Notes: a model not told the origin generated them from the letters alone. Shown: positions 23,771 to 32,350, counted from the first letter of the stretch. The stretch: DNA of 64,000 nucleotides from Maricaulis virginensis (GCF_027922185.1 NZ_BSFE01000002.1:434001-498000); one strand, 5' to 3'. Translations and numbers: made by a program.

Positions 23771-23970
23771 GCAGAGTCCCATTGGCGCTTTTCATTTCAA
23801 TAACCTGGTCTTGTAGCCGGATTGCATGACCCGCCGAGGGGTGTAAGGTTCGGAAGTGAAACCAGCGGGATGCGGGACGAGAGAACGGACCGCTGACCGG
23901 AACGTTCTCTGGGCCTGTCTTGCTCGACGGGACACGGGAATGCTCGTTGCGACCGGCGGAAGGACCGTTC

Positions 23971-26415
23971 ATGGACCTGGCAGCGCCCTTTGACGCTCGC
24001 ACACGGCTCGGGCTTGTCCTGCCGATGCTGGTTGTCGTTGTGGTCGGGATTGCCGTCACGGCCGTGACGGCCGGCCGGTCGCAGGATGTCCGCCACCAGG
24101 CACTCCAACGGTTCAGTCAGGCAGAAGCGAACAATACCGCCCGCATCCTGTCCCTGCGTCTGCAACAGGACGGACATGCGGTCGAACGCATGGGGGCGCG
24201 GCTGGCGGTTCGCAACGGGGCGATGCCCGAATCGGAATGGCGCGCCGACGCCGGCGCCTATCTCAGCGACAAGCCATGGCTGCGCGCGCTTTATGTCGCG
24301 GATGAAACCGGCGTGCAGTGGGTCGAACCGGAAGGCGGGCCGGCCGTGGCCGGACTGGTGGGGGCGCCGGGCGGGCCGGGCCGGAGCGATATGTCACAGT
24401 CCGGCATGCTGGGAAGGCTGCACGCTGGCGCCGTCGCGCGGTTCGAGGATGGCTCCGACGGCATGATGGCCTACTACCCGTTTGCCGACGGGACCGGCAG
24501 GGTCCGGGTTCTGGTCGCCCTGTTCGATATCGCCGCCATGTTGCGGGCCAGCCGCCCGGCCCGTGACGAGGACTTCGATGTCGCGCTGACGGCTTCGCCT
24601 GACGGGCCGCGTCTTGCCGGCTCGGGCCGGGCCGTCGATCCCGGGACGTCCTATCGCGCGTCCGCCCCGGTCGCGACCAGCTATGAGGTCGGCTGGACGC
24701 TTCACTCAGCGCCGACCGTGTCCTTTGCCCGGCGGATGCATCCGCGCACCGGACTGGGCGTCTGGATGTCGGGCATCGGCCTGACGCTGCTGGGTGCATC
24801 GCTTGCCTTCATGGCCCAGCTCGCGCGGCGCCAGGCCGTGCGGCTGGCGGATGTCGATGCGGTCCGCCGGACAAGCGAGCAGCGCTATAATCTCGTCGTG
24901 CGCGGCATGGCGGTGGGCGTCTGGGACTGGGGCATACGTGACAACACGCTCGGCTGGTCGCCCAACGCGATGCGCATGCTGGGCCTGCCGCCGGACTACA
25001 AGGTCGCCGACGCCAGTTTCTTCTTCGACCGGATACACCCGGACGACCAGCCCGCGGTCCGCGAAGCCGTAGAGGCGCACTTCGAAATGGGCGAGCCCTA
25101 TGCGCCGAATTTCCGGATGCGGCATGAAAGCGGGCATTTCGTCTGGTGTCATGCGACGGGACAGGTGCTGCTGGACGAGACTGGCGAACCTGTCCGCATG
25201 GCCGGCTCGATCGAGGATATCACCGAGGAGCGCGCCGCCGAGGAGGCCCGCAACCGGTCCGAACGCCGCCTGCGCGCGGTCACGCAGAGTGCGGTCGATG
25301 CCGTGCTCACGACCAATGCCCAGGGCATCATCGAGGAAGCGAACCCGGCCTGCGAACGCGTTTTCGGATACCGGCCGGACGAGCTGGTGGGCAGCAATAT
25401 CCGTATCCTCACGCCCACCGAGCACCGCCGCAAGCACGATTATTACATCAAGCACTACATCGAGACCGGCGACAGCGACATCGTCGGCAAGGTGCGGGAA
25501 GTCTATGGGGTGCACCGGGACGGGCATGCGATTCCCATCGAACTGGCGGTGACCGAATACAAGGCCGGCGACGACCGGATCTTCATCGCCACGGCGCGCG
25601 ACCTGTCGGCGCGCAAGGCGGGCGAGGCGGAGCGCGAAGCCTTCATCGCCCGCCTCGAACAGACCAATGCCGAGCTGGAACGCTTCAGTTTCGCCGCCTC
25701 ACACGATCTGCGAGAGCCCTTGCGCATGATCGGCAATTTCTCGCAGATGCTGCTGCGCAAGCATGCCGGCCAGCTGGACGAAGACGCCCGCAAGGCGGTG
25801 GAGATCTGTGCCGGTTCGGCGCAGCGCATGCAGGCCCTGCTGGACGATTTGATCTCCTTTTCGCGGGCGAGCGATGATCTCGGCCAGATCGAGACCTTCA
25901 TCCCCGTCGACATGATCGAACTGGCCCGGCAGAATCTGGCTGAGGATTTCGAGAGCAGCGGGGCGAGTCTGGAAACGGTTCATCTACCGGCGAAACTGCG
26001 GACGAATCCCACCCGGTTTTCCCGGGTCTTCCAGAACCTGATCGCCAACTCGATCAAATACGCCAAGGACGGTGAGACGCCGAAGATCCAGATATCCGCG
26101 GCCCCCTATGAGCAGGGCTGGCTGTTCACCCTGTCGGACAAGGGAATCGGCATGCGTCCGGAGTATTGCGAGCAGATATTCGAGCCATTCAAACGACTTC
26201 ACCCGGCGTCGAAGTATTCGGGGACCGGAATGGGGCTCGCGATCTGCCGCAAGATCGTCAACAATGCCGGAGGGCGGATCTGGGCCGAATCCGAACTGGG
26301 CGAGGGCAGCCGGTTCTACGTTTACTGGCCTGAGGCCCCGCAGGATCCGGATGCCGCCGGTACGGCGCACACAGCCGGCACGGACGATTCGGTGTCCGAA
26401 GGAGAGAATGCATGA
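23971..26415 (+). CDS. Multi-PAS sensor histidine kinase with FixL-like heme-type PAS
   Basis: An 814-aa membrane kinase; ATG at 23971 follows GGAAGGA. In order: TM1 (13-33), an extracytoplasmic sensor (35-255), TM2 (262-283), PAS1 (about 300-420), PAS2 (about 430-548), HisKA with H-box SHDLREPL (His578) and HATPase (N-box near 688, DKGIGM, GTGMGLAI). PAS2 resembles the FixL oxygen-sensing domain. It has KHDYYIKHY with His489 at the heme-ligand position and Arg509 exactly 20 residues on, matching the His200/Arg220 spacing of Bradyrhizobium FixL; FixL Arg206 is replaced by His495. It is coupled by a 4-nt overlap to a single-domain response regulator. Heme or oxygen sensing is an inference from these residues. 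Confidence 0.93.
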   Translation: MDLAAPFDARTRLGLVLPMLVVVVVGIAVTAVTAGRSQDVRHQALQRFSQAEANNTARILSLRLQQDGHAVERMGARLAVRNGAMPESEWRADAGAYLSDKPWLRALYVADETGVQWVEPEGGPAVAGLVGAPGGPGRSDMSQSGMLGRLHAGAVARFEDGSDGMMAYYPFADGTGRVRVLVALFDIAAMLRASRPARDEDFDVALTASPDGPRLAGSGRAVDPGTSYRASAPVATSYEVGWTLHSAPTVSFARRMHPRTGLGVWMSGIGLTLLGASLAFMAQLARRQAVRLADVDAVRRTSEQRYNLVVRGMAVGVWDWGIRDNTLGWSPNAMRMLGLPPDYKVADASFFFDRIHPDDQPAVREAVEAHFEMGEPYAPNFRMRHESGHFVWCHATGQVLLDETGEPVRMAGSIEDITEERAAEEARNRSERRLRAVTQSAVDAVLTTNAQGIIEEANPACERVFGYRPDELVGSNIRILTPTEHRRKHDYYIKHYIETGDSDIVGKVREVYGVHRDGHAIPIELAVTEYKAGDDRIFIATARDLSARKAGEAEREAFIARLEQTNAELERFSFAASHDLREPLRMIGNFSQMLLRKHAGQLDEDARKAVEICAGSAQRMQALLDDLISFSRASDDLGQIETFIPVDMIELARQNLAEDFESSGASLETVHLPAKLRTNPTRFSRVFQNLIANSIKYAKDGETPKIQISAAPYEQGWLFTLSDKGIGMRPEYCEQIFEPFKRLHPASKYSGTGMGLAICRKIVNNAGGRIWAESELGEGSRFYVYWPEAPQDPDAAGTAHTAGTDDSVSEGENA

Positions 26416-26864
26416 CGGGGTCTGCCAAACTGGCCGATATTCTTCTGGTCGAGGACAATGACGACGATGTCTATCTGACGCGCATGGCGTTCGAGGACAG
26501 TGCCTTCGACAGCGCGATCCACGTCGTCAATGACGGCGAGAAGGCGCTCGATTTTCTCTACCGGCGTGGCGATTACAGCGATTGCCCGGTGCCGGACCTG
26601 ATCCTGCTGGACCTCAACCTGCCCAAGCTGAACGGTATCCAGATACTGGAAACCCTGAAGTCGGACGAGACGCTGTCGGTGATCCCGGTGGTCATGCTGA
26701 CCAGTTCCAGGGCCGAGCGTGACGTGCTGGAAAGCTACCGCCACCACGCCAGCGGCTATGTGTCCAAACCGTCCGAATTCTCCCGCCTGGTCGATATCGT
26801 CCAGGCGATTCGCGACTTCTGGTTCTCCAGCGTGATCCTGCCGCGGCCGGGCGTCAGCGGTTAA
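26412..26864 (+). CDS. Single-domain response regulator (Rcp1-like)
   Basis: A 150-aa receiver domain without output domain. The acidic pocket is VEDNDDD (residues 13-19), the phospho-acceptor is Asp67 in LILLDLNLP, the switch Thr is in VVMLTSS (about 97) and the Lys is Lys119 in GYVSKP. The EDNDDDVYLTRMAFED start and RRGDYSDCPVPDLILLDLNLPK are typical of the Rcp1/phytochrome-partner class. The start overlaps the upstream kinase stop, so this is its cognate partner. Output must go through protein-protein contacts or further phosphotransfer. Confidence 0.93.
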   Translation: MTGSAKLADILLVEDNDDDVYLTRMAFEDSAFDSAIHVVNDGEKALDFLYRRGDYSDCPVPDLILLDLNLPKLNGIQILETLKSDETLSVIPVVMLTSSRAERDVLESYRHHASGYVSKPSEFSRLVDIVQAIRDFWFSSVILPRPGVSG

Positions 26865-27529
26865 TCCTGACCCTCTCGCCCTGCCTGCGCCGCGATCCGC
26901 GCCTGCAGCGCGCGGTAGAGCGCCAGATTCCACTCGGCTCCGCTCAGTCCGGTATGCTCCAGCGGATCGCTGGTCTCGGCCTCAAGGCCGAGCGCGCCGG
27001 CCACATCGGCATTCATCATGTCCGGAATCCCCGCGCCCCAGGCCAGCGAGGGCAGGTCGAGCAGGAAATAGGTGAAGTGATCGCGGAAGCTTTCCCCGTG
27101 CTGTTGCAGCAGGGCGTCAAGGAAATTGCGGTCGAACCAGGCATTATAGGCTGTGAACAGCATGGTCCGTCCGCCTGACGCTTCGGCATGGAAAGCCAGG
27201 AAGCGCTCGACCGCATCCGCTTCGCTGAGAGCCCCCAGTCCGGTCCAGCGCTCTTCGTCGAACCCGTTGATGCTGCGCACGAATTCCGTTGCCCTTTCGG
27301 GGTGGTCGGGATGGATGCGGATGAAGAAGCGCCCCAGCTCATTGCCGTCCAGATCAGTATAGATCGCACCGAGATCGATCATCTCGTGATGCCCGGCTTC
27401 CAGCCCGGTGGTCTCCACATCGACGATGGCCAGCCCCCAGGCCTCGCGATTCTCCTGCGGCGGAAACTCGCCCTGGGCCAGGGCCGGCGCGGTGGCGAGG
27501 AGGAAGGCGGCAATCAGGCTGCGGATCAT
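26861..27529 (-). CDS. Exported DEDD-type 3'-5' exonuclease-like protein
   Basis: A 222-aa protein with an apparent signal peptide (MIRSLIAAFLLATAPALAQG, cut after about residue 18) ahead of a DnaQ-like exonuclease fold. Exo I is IVDVETTG (Asp37, Glu39) and Exo II is AYNAWFDRNFLDALL (Asp133). Exo III has His192, but the Asp expected five residues later is Gly197 (HTGLSGAEWN), so one of the four metal ligands appears missing. A secreted or periplasmic location is unusual for this family. It may be a degenerate or repurposed nuclease. The start at 27529 matches the signal peptide. The stop overlaps the convergent response regulator gene by 4 nt. Confidence 0.8.
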   Translation of the reverse strand: MIRSLIAAFLLATAPALAQGEFPPQENREAWGLAIVDVETTGLEAGHHEMIDLGAIYTDLDGNELGRFFIRIHPDHPERATEFVRSINGFDEERWTGLGALSEADAVERFLAFHAEASGGRTMLFTAYNAWFDRNFLDALLQQHGESFRDHFTYFLLDLPSLAWGAGIPDMMNADVAGALGLEAETSDPLEHTGLSGAEWNLALYRALQARIAAQAGREGQD

Positions 27530-27600
27530 GGTCTGTGTCCCGTTTTTTCGATCGGCGCCGAGATTAGCGGTCTGCCGCGACAAAGCCATGACCGGACATG

Positions 27601-27632
27601 AAAACGGCGCGATGCAAGGCACATCGCGCCGT
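27601..27632 (-). terminator. Terminator downstream of phoH
   Basis: A perfect 11-bp stem ACGGCGCGATG (27604-27614) / CATCGCGCCGT (27622-27632) with a 7-nt loop is followed by TTTT on the minus strand, 24 nt after the phoH stop. Confidence 0.8.
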
Positions 27633-27655
27633 CTCCAGTCGCACTGTCTTGTCTG

Positions 27656-28420
27656 TCAGAGCACGGTCAGCATGGTGGCGACCAGCGGGTGGCGGACAAT
27701 GTCCTTGGCCTCCAGCCGGCATACGGCAATGTCTTCCAGCGGCTCCATCTTGTCGGCGATCTGTGCCAGGCCCGACATTTCCGGCAGCAGGTCCGACTGG
27801 GCCGGGTCGCCCGTGACGACCATGGTGGAGTTCCAGCCCAGGCGGGTGAGCAGCATCTTCAGCTGGCCGTAGGTGCAGTTCTGCGCCTCGTCGACCACCA
27901 CGAAGGCATTGTTCAGCGTGCGGCCGCGCATATAGCCGATCGGCGCGATCTCGATCAGGCCTTCCGCCATCATCGCCTTCAGCTTCTTCGGGCTCAGCCG
28001 GTCGGCCAGCGCGTCGTAGAGCGGCCGCAGGTAGGGGGCGAGCTTCTCTTCCATCGCACCGGGCAGGAAGCCGATCGATTCGCCGGCCTCCACCGCGGGG
28101 CGGGACAGGACGATCCGGCTGACCGCGCCCGATTCGAGCGCTTCCACCCCTTTGGCGACGGCCAGGAAGGTCTTGCCTGTCCCCGCCGGGCCGAGCGCCA
28201 GGACGAGATTGTGGGTGTCGATCGACGACATCAGCTTGGCCTGGCCGTCCGAGCGCGGTTTGACATTCTTGGTGAAGCGCTGGTCGCGCATCGGTTCCTT
28301 GTCGTCCGGGGTCCAGCTGGTACCCGGGAAGAGGGCACGCACCTTGTCCTGTTCGTTATGATAGTGGGCGGTATTGAATTCACCTGCACGCTGGCGGCGT
28401 TTGACGTTACGCTTACCCAT
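27656..28420 (-). CDS. PhoH-family ATPase
   Basis: A 254-aa cytoplasmic P-loop ATPase; ATG at 28420 with a GGAGG ribosome site. Walker A is LGPAGTGKTF (residues 76-85) and Walker B is FVVVDEAQN. The PhoH motifs RIVLSRPAVEAGESIGFLPGAMEEKLAPYLRPLYDAL, MRGRTLNNAF and VVTGDPAQSDLL are all present. The lysine/arginine-rich leader (MGKRNVKRRQRAG) distinguishes this PhoH2-like short form from the PhoL copy next to ybeY. RNA-related helicase/ATPase activity is known for relatives. A hairpin plus T5 lies in its leader. Confidence 0.92.
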   Translation of the reverse strand: MGKRNVKRRQRAGEFNTAHYHNEQDKVRALFPGTSWTPDDKEPMRDQRFTKNVKPRSDGQAKLMSSIDTHNLVLALGPAGTGKTFLAVAKGVEALESGAVSRIVLSRPAVEAGESIGFLPGAMEEKLAPYLRPLYDALADRLSPKKLKAMMAEGLIEIAPIGYMRGRTLNNAFVVVDEAQNCTYGQLKMLLTRLGWNSTMVVTGDPAQSDLLPEMSGLAQIADKMEPLEDIAVCRLEAKDIVRHPLVATMLTVL

Positions 28421-28440
28421 GACGGGGACCTCCACACATG

Positions 28441-28468
28441 AAAAACCCCTCGGCCGGGCGGCGAGGGG
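28441..28468 (-). promoter_or_regulatory. Terminator-like hairpin in the phoH leader (possible attenuator)
   Basis: On the minus strand CCCCTCG (28468-28462) pairs with CGAGGGG (28452-28446) over a 9-nt loop and is followed at once by TTTTT (28445-28441), 21 nt before the phoH ATG. No minus-strand gene lies between here and 28709, so it would act within the phoH leader itself. The 288-bp gap (28421-28708) otherwise shows no convincing gene. Confidence 0.45.
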
Positions 28469-28708
28469 CGAAGAAACGGGGCACGGAAGACAGTGCAGGG
28501 GACACGCGGGGTTCGGTGGAAAACCGACCGGTTCCTGGCGGGCTGGGTCGAGGAGCGGTCATGCCGGCTACCCGTTGCCTCCTTGCGTTGCCGAAAGCGA
28601 AGCGAGAAAGCGATCTCGAATCGCGCTTACAGTCTGAGTGTAACCCGGTGAAGAAGATCTGAACGAGCGCGTCGTGAAAATTTCACGCAAATAAAGAGGG
28701 AGACGGGA

Positions 28709-29239
28709 ATGGCACTCTATGCATTGGGCGATTCGGTTCCGCAGACGCCGGGCGAGGGGGAATACTGGATCGCGCCCGACGCGCAGGTGATGGGGCAGGT
28801 CGAACTTCGCCGCAATGCCAGTGTCTGGTACGGCGCCGTGGTGCGAGGCGATGTCGAGGCCATCATCATCGGCGAGGACACTAATGTGCAGGACCTTTCA
28901 GTGCTGCACGCCGACTATGGCGTGCCGCTGACCCTGGGCAAGGGGATCACCGTCGGCCACCGCGCCATGCTGCATGGCTGTACGGTCGGCGATTATTCCC
29001 TGATCGGGATCGGTGCGACGGTGCTCAATGGCGCGAAGATCGGAAAGAACTGCATCGTTGGCGCCCATACCCTGATCACAGAGGGCAAGGAAATCCCGGA
29101 CAATTCGCTGGTCGTCGGCGCGCCGGCCCGGGTCATCCGGACACTCGGCGAGGATACCGCCGTGATGCTGAAGGCGTCGGCGGATCACTATGTCGAGAAC
29201 TGGAAACGCCACGCGACGCAGCTACGCCGGATCGACTGA
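28709..29239 (+). CDS. Gamma-class carbonic anhydrase-like hexapeptide-repeat protein
   Basis: A 176-aa left-handed beta-helix protein. The three zinc-ligand histidines of gamma carbonic anhydrases are at the expected places: His67 (SVLHADYG), His84 and His89 (VGHRAMLHG). The opening strand IAPDAQVMGQVELRRNASVWYGAVVRGDVE and the end SLVVGAPARVIRTL match the YrdA/PaaY/CaiE group. The start follows AGAGGGAGAC. Metal binding is likely; whether it hydrates CO2 or has another role cannot be told. Confidence 0.92.
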   Translation: MALYALGDSVPQTPGEGEYWIAPDAQVMGQVELRRNASVWYGAVVRGDVEAIIIGEDTNVQDLSVLHADYGVPLTLGKGITVGHRAMLHGCTVGDYSLIGIGATVLNGAKIGKNCIVGAHTLITEGKEIPDNSLVVGAPARVIRTLGEDTAVMLKASADHYVENWKRHATQLRRID

Positions 29240-29240
29240 G

Positions 29241-29280
29241 TTTCCTCCCCACATCGTGGGGAGGGGGACCCGCCCCCGGG
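29241..29280. repeat. Solo end of the palindromic repeat family
   Basis: TTTCCTCCCC, a 5-nt loop, then GGGGAGGGGGACCCG repeats the left end of the elements at 21559 and 33155, right after the carbonic anhydrase stop. Only one end is present. As an RNA hairpin it could also help end transcription, although no T-run follows. Confidence 0.55.
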
Positions 29281-29343
29281 ATTCGCCGTAGGCCAACCCG
29301 AGCACAGGCATCGCAGGGAAGAAAACGTTGGCAGCCGCGCAGC

Positions 29344-29844
29344 CTAGTGCGCGCGGCTCCACAGCTCGCGGATATTCTGGTCGGCTTCGCGTCCCAGATT
29401 GAACCAGGCGGCGCGGTCGTGCGAGGCGTCGATGACCAGCAGCTTGTCGTCGCGGCCCAGAATATGGCTGAGCTCATTGCGCAGGACGGCCGAGGTGGTC
29501 GGGCCGCGCAGCAGCCAGACACCGCCGGTGATCGATTCGAGATCGCCATAGGCCGCCAGCGCGTGGGCAAACTCGGCCGCGTTCTCGGAATGAATCTCGG
29601 CGATCACGACAAAATTGGCCGGCCGGGCGCCGGGGGTGACCCGTTTTTCGGGCTGTTTGCGTTGGCCCAGATCTTCAAGCCAGTCACGGAATTCCTCGAT
29701 ATCGCTGGCTTGCGCCCAGATACCGTCCCGGTCGGGCGAGATCTGCGAATGGGCCGCGATCCGGCCTTCGGCAACGAAGGCGCGCATCTGCTGCGGCGTA
29801 TACGGGCCGTAGACACGGCCTTCGACTTTCACAAACCAGGACAT
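29344..29844 (-). CDS. GYF_2-domain (DUF4339) protein
   Basis: A 166-aa soluble protein beginning MSWFVKVEGRVYGPYTPQQMRAFVAEGRI...S.ISPDRDGIWAQASD, the GYF_2/DUF4339 pattern (W...G.YGPYT, then a loop and W), which usually binds other proteins. A basic linker (QRKQPEKRVTPGARP, about 72-86) leads to a C-terminal alpha/beta region (NFVVIAEIHSENAAEFAHALAAYGDLESITGGVWLLRGP) without a known family name. The start at 29844 is chosen because it opens the GYF_2 motif. It is close to the PilZ gene on the same strand (138-nt gap). Confidence 0.75.
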   Translation of the reverse strand: MSWFVKVEGRVYGPYTPQQMRAFVAEGRIAAHSQISPDRDGIWAQASDIEEFRDWLEDLGQRKQPEKRVTPGARPANFVVIAEIHSENAAEFAHALAAYGDLESITGGVWLLRGPTTSAVLRNELSHILGRDDKLLVIDASHDRAAWFNLGREADQNIRELWSRAH

Positions 29845-29982
29845 GGTGATTCCGTCATCGCGAGGCATTGGACTTTCTCGCACCCAAACTACTACCGTCT
29901 ACCCATCCAATACGGCAAGAAACGGGCCAGAGCGGGCCCCGCAGCGTTCGGAGCGCCGGATCCGGCAGACAGAGACTCAAGT

Positions 29983-30606
29983 TTATGCTGCTTCGGGACC
30001 GCTGGTTTTTGCCTGGGGGGGATCGAACACGACCGCGAACCCGTTGTCCAGAATTCGCGCCACCCGTCCTGACATCTCACCGACACGCAGCGGCTCGCCG
30101 ATCCGGGGGCGCTCAAGGCATTCGAAGGCGGCCCCCGTTACGGAAACGTCCAGCACATTGGCCTGGATGATGACGCCATCGGCCAGCACGATGCGGGCGC
30201 GGCCGCGGCCCGGCTTGCGCGGTGCCGTGCGGTCCTCGTCGAGGCCCAGACGGTCCTTGTTGAAACGCCAGGTGATCGCGTCGGCCAGCTTGTCGCGCTT
30301 GCGCTGCGGGGCGTTGAACGCGACGGAGAATTCCTCGCCTTCGCGGCGCACAATGCGTCCCTCGATGCGTCCCAGACTGGGAATCATAAGAACGACGCGG
30401 GTCTGGTCTGGCGGAACGATACGGGCCATCAGGCGCGCGCCGCCCGGCGAGATATCCAGCAGGCGGCAGGCGTGTTCGCCCTCCATCTCCGTCCAGAAAC
30501 GGCCATGAAGCTGCAGGGGGACGCGGGCATGCCGGCGGCGCTCCTGGGCGCCACGCGCGGCAATCCTGATCTTCCGGCGGTCCAGTCGGCCCGGCCCGTG
30601 ATGCAT
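29983..30606 (-). CDS. Tandem PilZ-domain protein (c-di-GMP receptor candidate)
   Basis: A 207-aa cytoplasmic protein with a perfect AGGAGG site. The first PilZ unit has the c-di-GMP-binding RRRHARVPL (about residues 23-31) and DISPGGARL (about 52-60). A second, shorter PilZ-like unit has VLDVSVTGAAFE (about 148-159) but no clear RxxxR. c-di-GMP controls the switch from swimming to surface attachment in holdfast bacteria, so this is a plausible effector near the attachment genes. The link to hfa is only positional. Confidence 0.87.
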   Translation of the reverse strand: MHHGPGRLDRRKIRIAARGAQERRRHARVPLQLHGRFWTEMEGEHACRLLDISPGGARLMARIVPPDQTRVVLMIPSLGRIEGRIVRREGEEFSVAFNAPQRKRDKLADAITWRFNKDRLGLDEDRTAPRKPGRGRARIVLADGVIIQANVLDVSVTGAAFECLERPRIGEPLRVGEMSGRVARILDNGFAVVFDPPQAKTSGPEAA

Positions 30607-30663
30607 GGTGACATCCTCCTGAGCGGCGCAGGCTAGGCCATAGCCGTTAAGAAGGACTTGCGT

Positions 30664-31224
30664 TTATTGATCGTTGGCCACCTTGCGCGGCGCGGTTCCG
30701 GCATCGCCGAACAGGCCGGCATACAGCTTGTCCCGCTGCAACGGCGGATGCACTTCCTGCAGCACGGTGCGCACGGCCGGCCGGCCGCGCAGCGCCGCGG
30801 CGTCGCCGAGCGGCTGGAACAGGCCGAGCGTGCGGTCGATCGCGCCGGACGGGCCGCGCAGGGGCAGGAAGCTGATCTCCACCGGCAGGTCCAGCCGGTC
30901 CATCGTCACGGTGCGCGCGATCAGCGAGGCCGGCTCTGTGCCAGTTATGGACGCTTCCAGCACGGCCTGCACATGCGTGCGGTCATGGCTGCGCCACAGC
31001 GAGAGGAAATTCTGGTCGCGGAACTCGCGCTGGTAGAGATCGCACAGATGCGTTCCGGCCAGGCGGAAGATGTGATGATCCGGATCGGCACGCCAGAGAA
31101 TGAAGACGTAACCGAGCATGCGCGCGATATCCTGCGGCTCGATATCGGTGCGGTGCGGCGCGGCACCTCCCTGGCGGCGCGTTTGCCAGTAGGCGTGCAA
31201 GGCTTGCGATTGCGCGTGGCGCAT
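30664..31224 (-). CDS. PAS_5-domain protein
   Basis: A 186-aa soluble protein; ATG at 31224 with GGAGAAA upstream. It carries the alphaproteobacterial PAS_5 pattern: LHAYWQTRRQGGAAPHRTDIEPQDIARMLGYVFILWR, then FRLAGTHLCDLYQREFRDQNFLSLW and VEISFLPLRGPSGAIDRTLGLFQPL. The domain is widespread in alphaproteobacteria that attach or form prosthecae; its ligand is unknown. It lies 58 nt upstream of the PilZ gene on the same strand and may share its transcript. Confidence 0.85.
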   Translation of the reverse strand: MRHAQSQALHAYWQTRRQGGAAPHRTDIEPQDIARMLGYVFILWRADPDHHIFRLAGTHLCDLYQREFRDQNFLSLWRSHDRTHVQAVLEASITGTEPASLIARTVTMDRLDLPVEISFLPLRGPSGAIDRTLGLFQPLGDAAALRGRPAVRTVLQEVHPPLQRDKLYAGLFGDAGTAPRKVANDQ

Positions 31225-31419
31225 CCGTTTCTCCACTCGTCGGTCATCAGGCGGCCCGGCCTGTCCCGGCCCGGAGCGTTGCAGCGGCGAGTTCAATATC
31301 GGGGCCATACCCGTCACGGGTGAGAACGGCTGGCGGGCTTTCCCCGCTCGCGCGAGCGGCGGGCCGCGAAAACGGCCCGCGGATTGCATCGGCAGGGGCA
31401 GCACGTAAGGAGCAAGCCC

Positions 31420-32310
31420 ATGCGCGTATCAGCCCGGCACGCTTTTCTGATTCCCGCGAGCGCGGCGTTCGCCCTGCTGGCCGCCCCGGCACAGGCCGGT
31501 GGAGGCGGTGGTGCGGGCGGTGGCAATTGCTGCACGCCGCCTCCGCCGCCGACCTGCTGCAATCATGGCGGCGGTCATACGGTGAATGTGCCGAACATCA
31601 ACATCCATGGCGGCAATATCAATGTCGGCGTGAATGTCTCGTCCCGGGTCAATGTGATCACGAATGTGACCACCAATGTGAACGCCTCGGCCAATGCCAA
31701 TGCGTCGGCCGGTGCGGGTGCCGGTGCGATGACCTTTATCGGTGGCGGCTCCTACACGCCGATGACGACCGCGCCGGCCGCAACCGCGATTACCGGCCTC
31801 AACGTGGTCGGGATCGAGGAAGAGGCCGAATACGAATACTACGAGGAAGAGCGCACGCGCTGGGTCGAGGAATGGCGTGTCGTGCGCGCCGTCTGCGTCG
31901 ACGATGGCGGTACGCCGCATCCGGCCTCCCGCGTCGATGCCGACGAACGCGTCGGGGCGACCTATTCCGGCGAGATCTATCGCTGCATGGCCGGCACGGC
32001 GATGCAGGTCACCATCGGCTGGGCCATTGAAGGCGAGTACGACTGGAATGATGCGGCCACGATCGCCTGCCGCAAGGGCGAGGCGCTGCGTCACGAACCG
32101 GGCGGCCGCCTTTACTGCGAGGCCCAGGAACAGCGCCGCAACTGCAATGAACGCTCCCTGCTGCGCCGCCACGGTCCGGGCGTGAAGCTCGTCTATATGC
32201 GCCGCGAGGAACGTTATACCGAACGCGTGCGCCGCGAAGTGGAACGCGAACGCCGCGAGCGGGTTTCCATGACTCTCATGCTCGACGGGGGCGTCGGCGG
32301 CTATCGCTGA
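31420..32310 (+). CDS. Secreted Asn/Gly-rich, Cys-containing protein; possible surface or anchor component
   Basis: A 296-aa protein with signal peptide (MRVSARHAFLIPASAAFALLAAPAQAG) and an AAGGAG site before the ATG at 31420. A Gly-rich segment with paired cysteines around a proline run (CCTPPPPPTCC, about residues 37-47) precedes a low-complexity Asn/Val/Ala region (VNVPNINIHGGNINVGVNVSS... ASANANASAGAG, about 54-105). That region resembles the Asn-rich strands of HfaA and HfaD. An acidic YEYYEEERTRW stretch and a six-cysteine C-terminal domain follow, ending in a basic helix. It faces the hfa operon convergently. No known family is recognised; amyloid-like or adhesin function is inferred from composition. 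Confidence 0.75.
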   Translation: MRVSARHAFLIPASAAFALLAAPAQAGGGGGAGGGNCCTPPPPPTCCNHGGGHTVNVPNINIHGGNINVGVNVSSRVNVITNVTTNVNASANANASAGAGAGAMTFIGGGSYTPMTTAPAATAITGLNVVGIEEEAEYEYYEEERTRWVEEWRVVRAVCVDDGGTPHPASRVDADERVGATYSGEIYRCMAGTAMQVTIGWAIEGEYDWNDAATIACRKGEALRHEPGGRLYCEAQEQRRNCNERSLLRRHGPGVKLVYMRREERYTERVRREVERERRERVSMTLMLDGGVGGYR

Positions 32311-32350
32311 CATGCCGTCCAAAAATCTCACATGCCCACTCGGCATGCCT

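Noticed and set aside
23771..23970. A general-stress sigma (EcfG-type GGAAC/GTT) promoter before the PAS kinase
   Set aside because: A GGAAC is present near 23899 but no matching -10 occurs at the right distance.
28438..28662. A small 74-codon gene upstream of the carbonic anhydrase
   Set aside because: Its start lies inside the phoH leader hairpin, with no ribosome site and no recognisable features.
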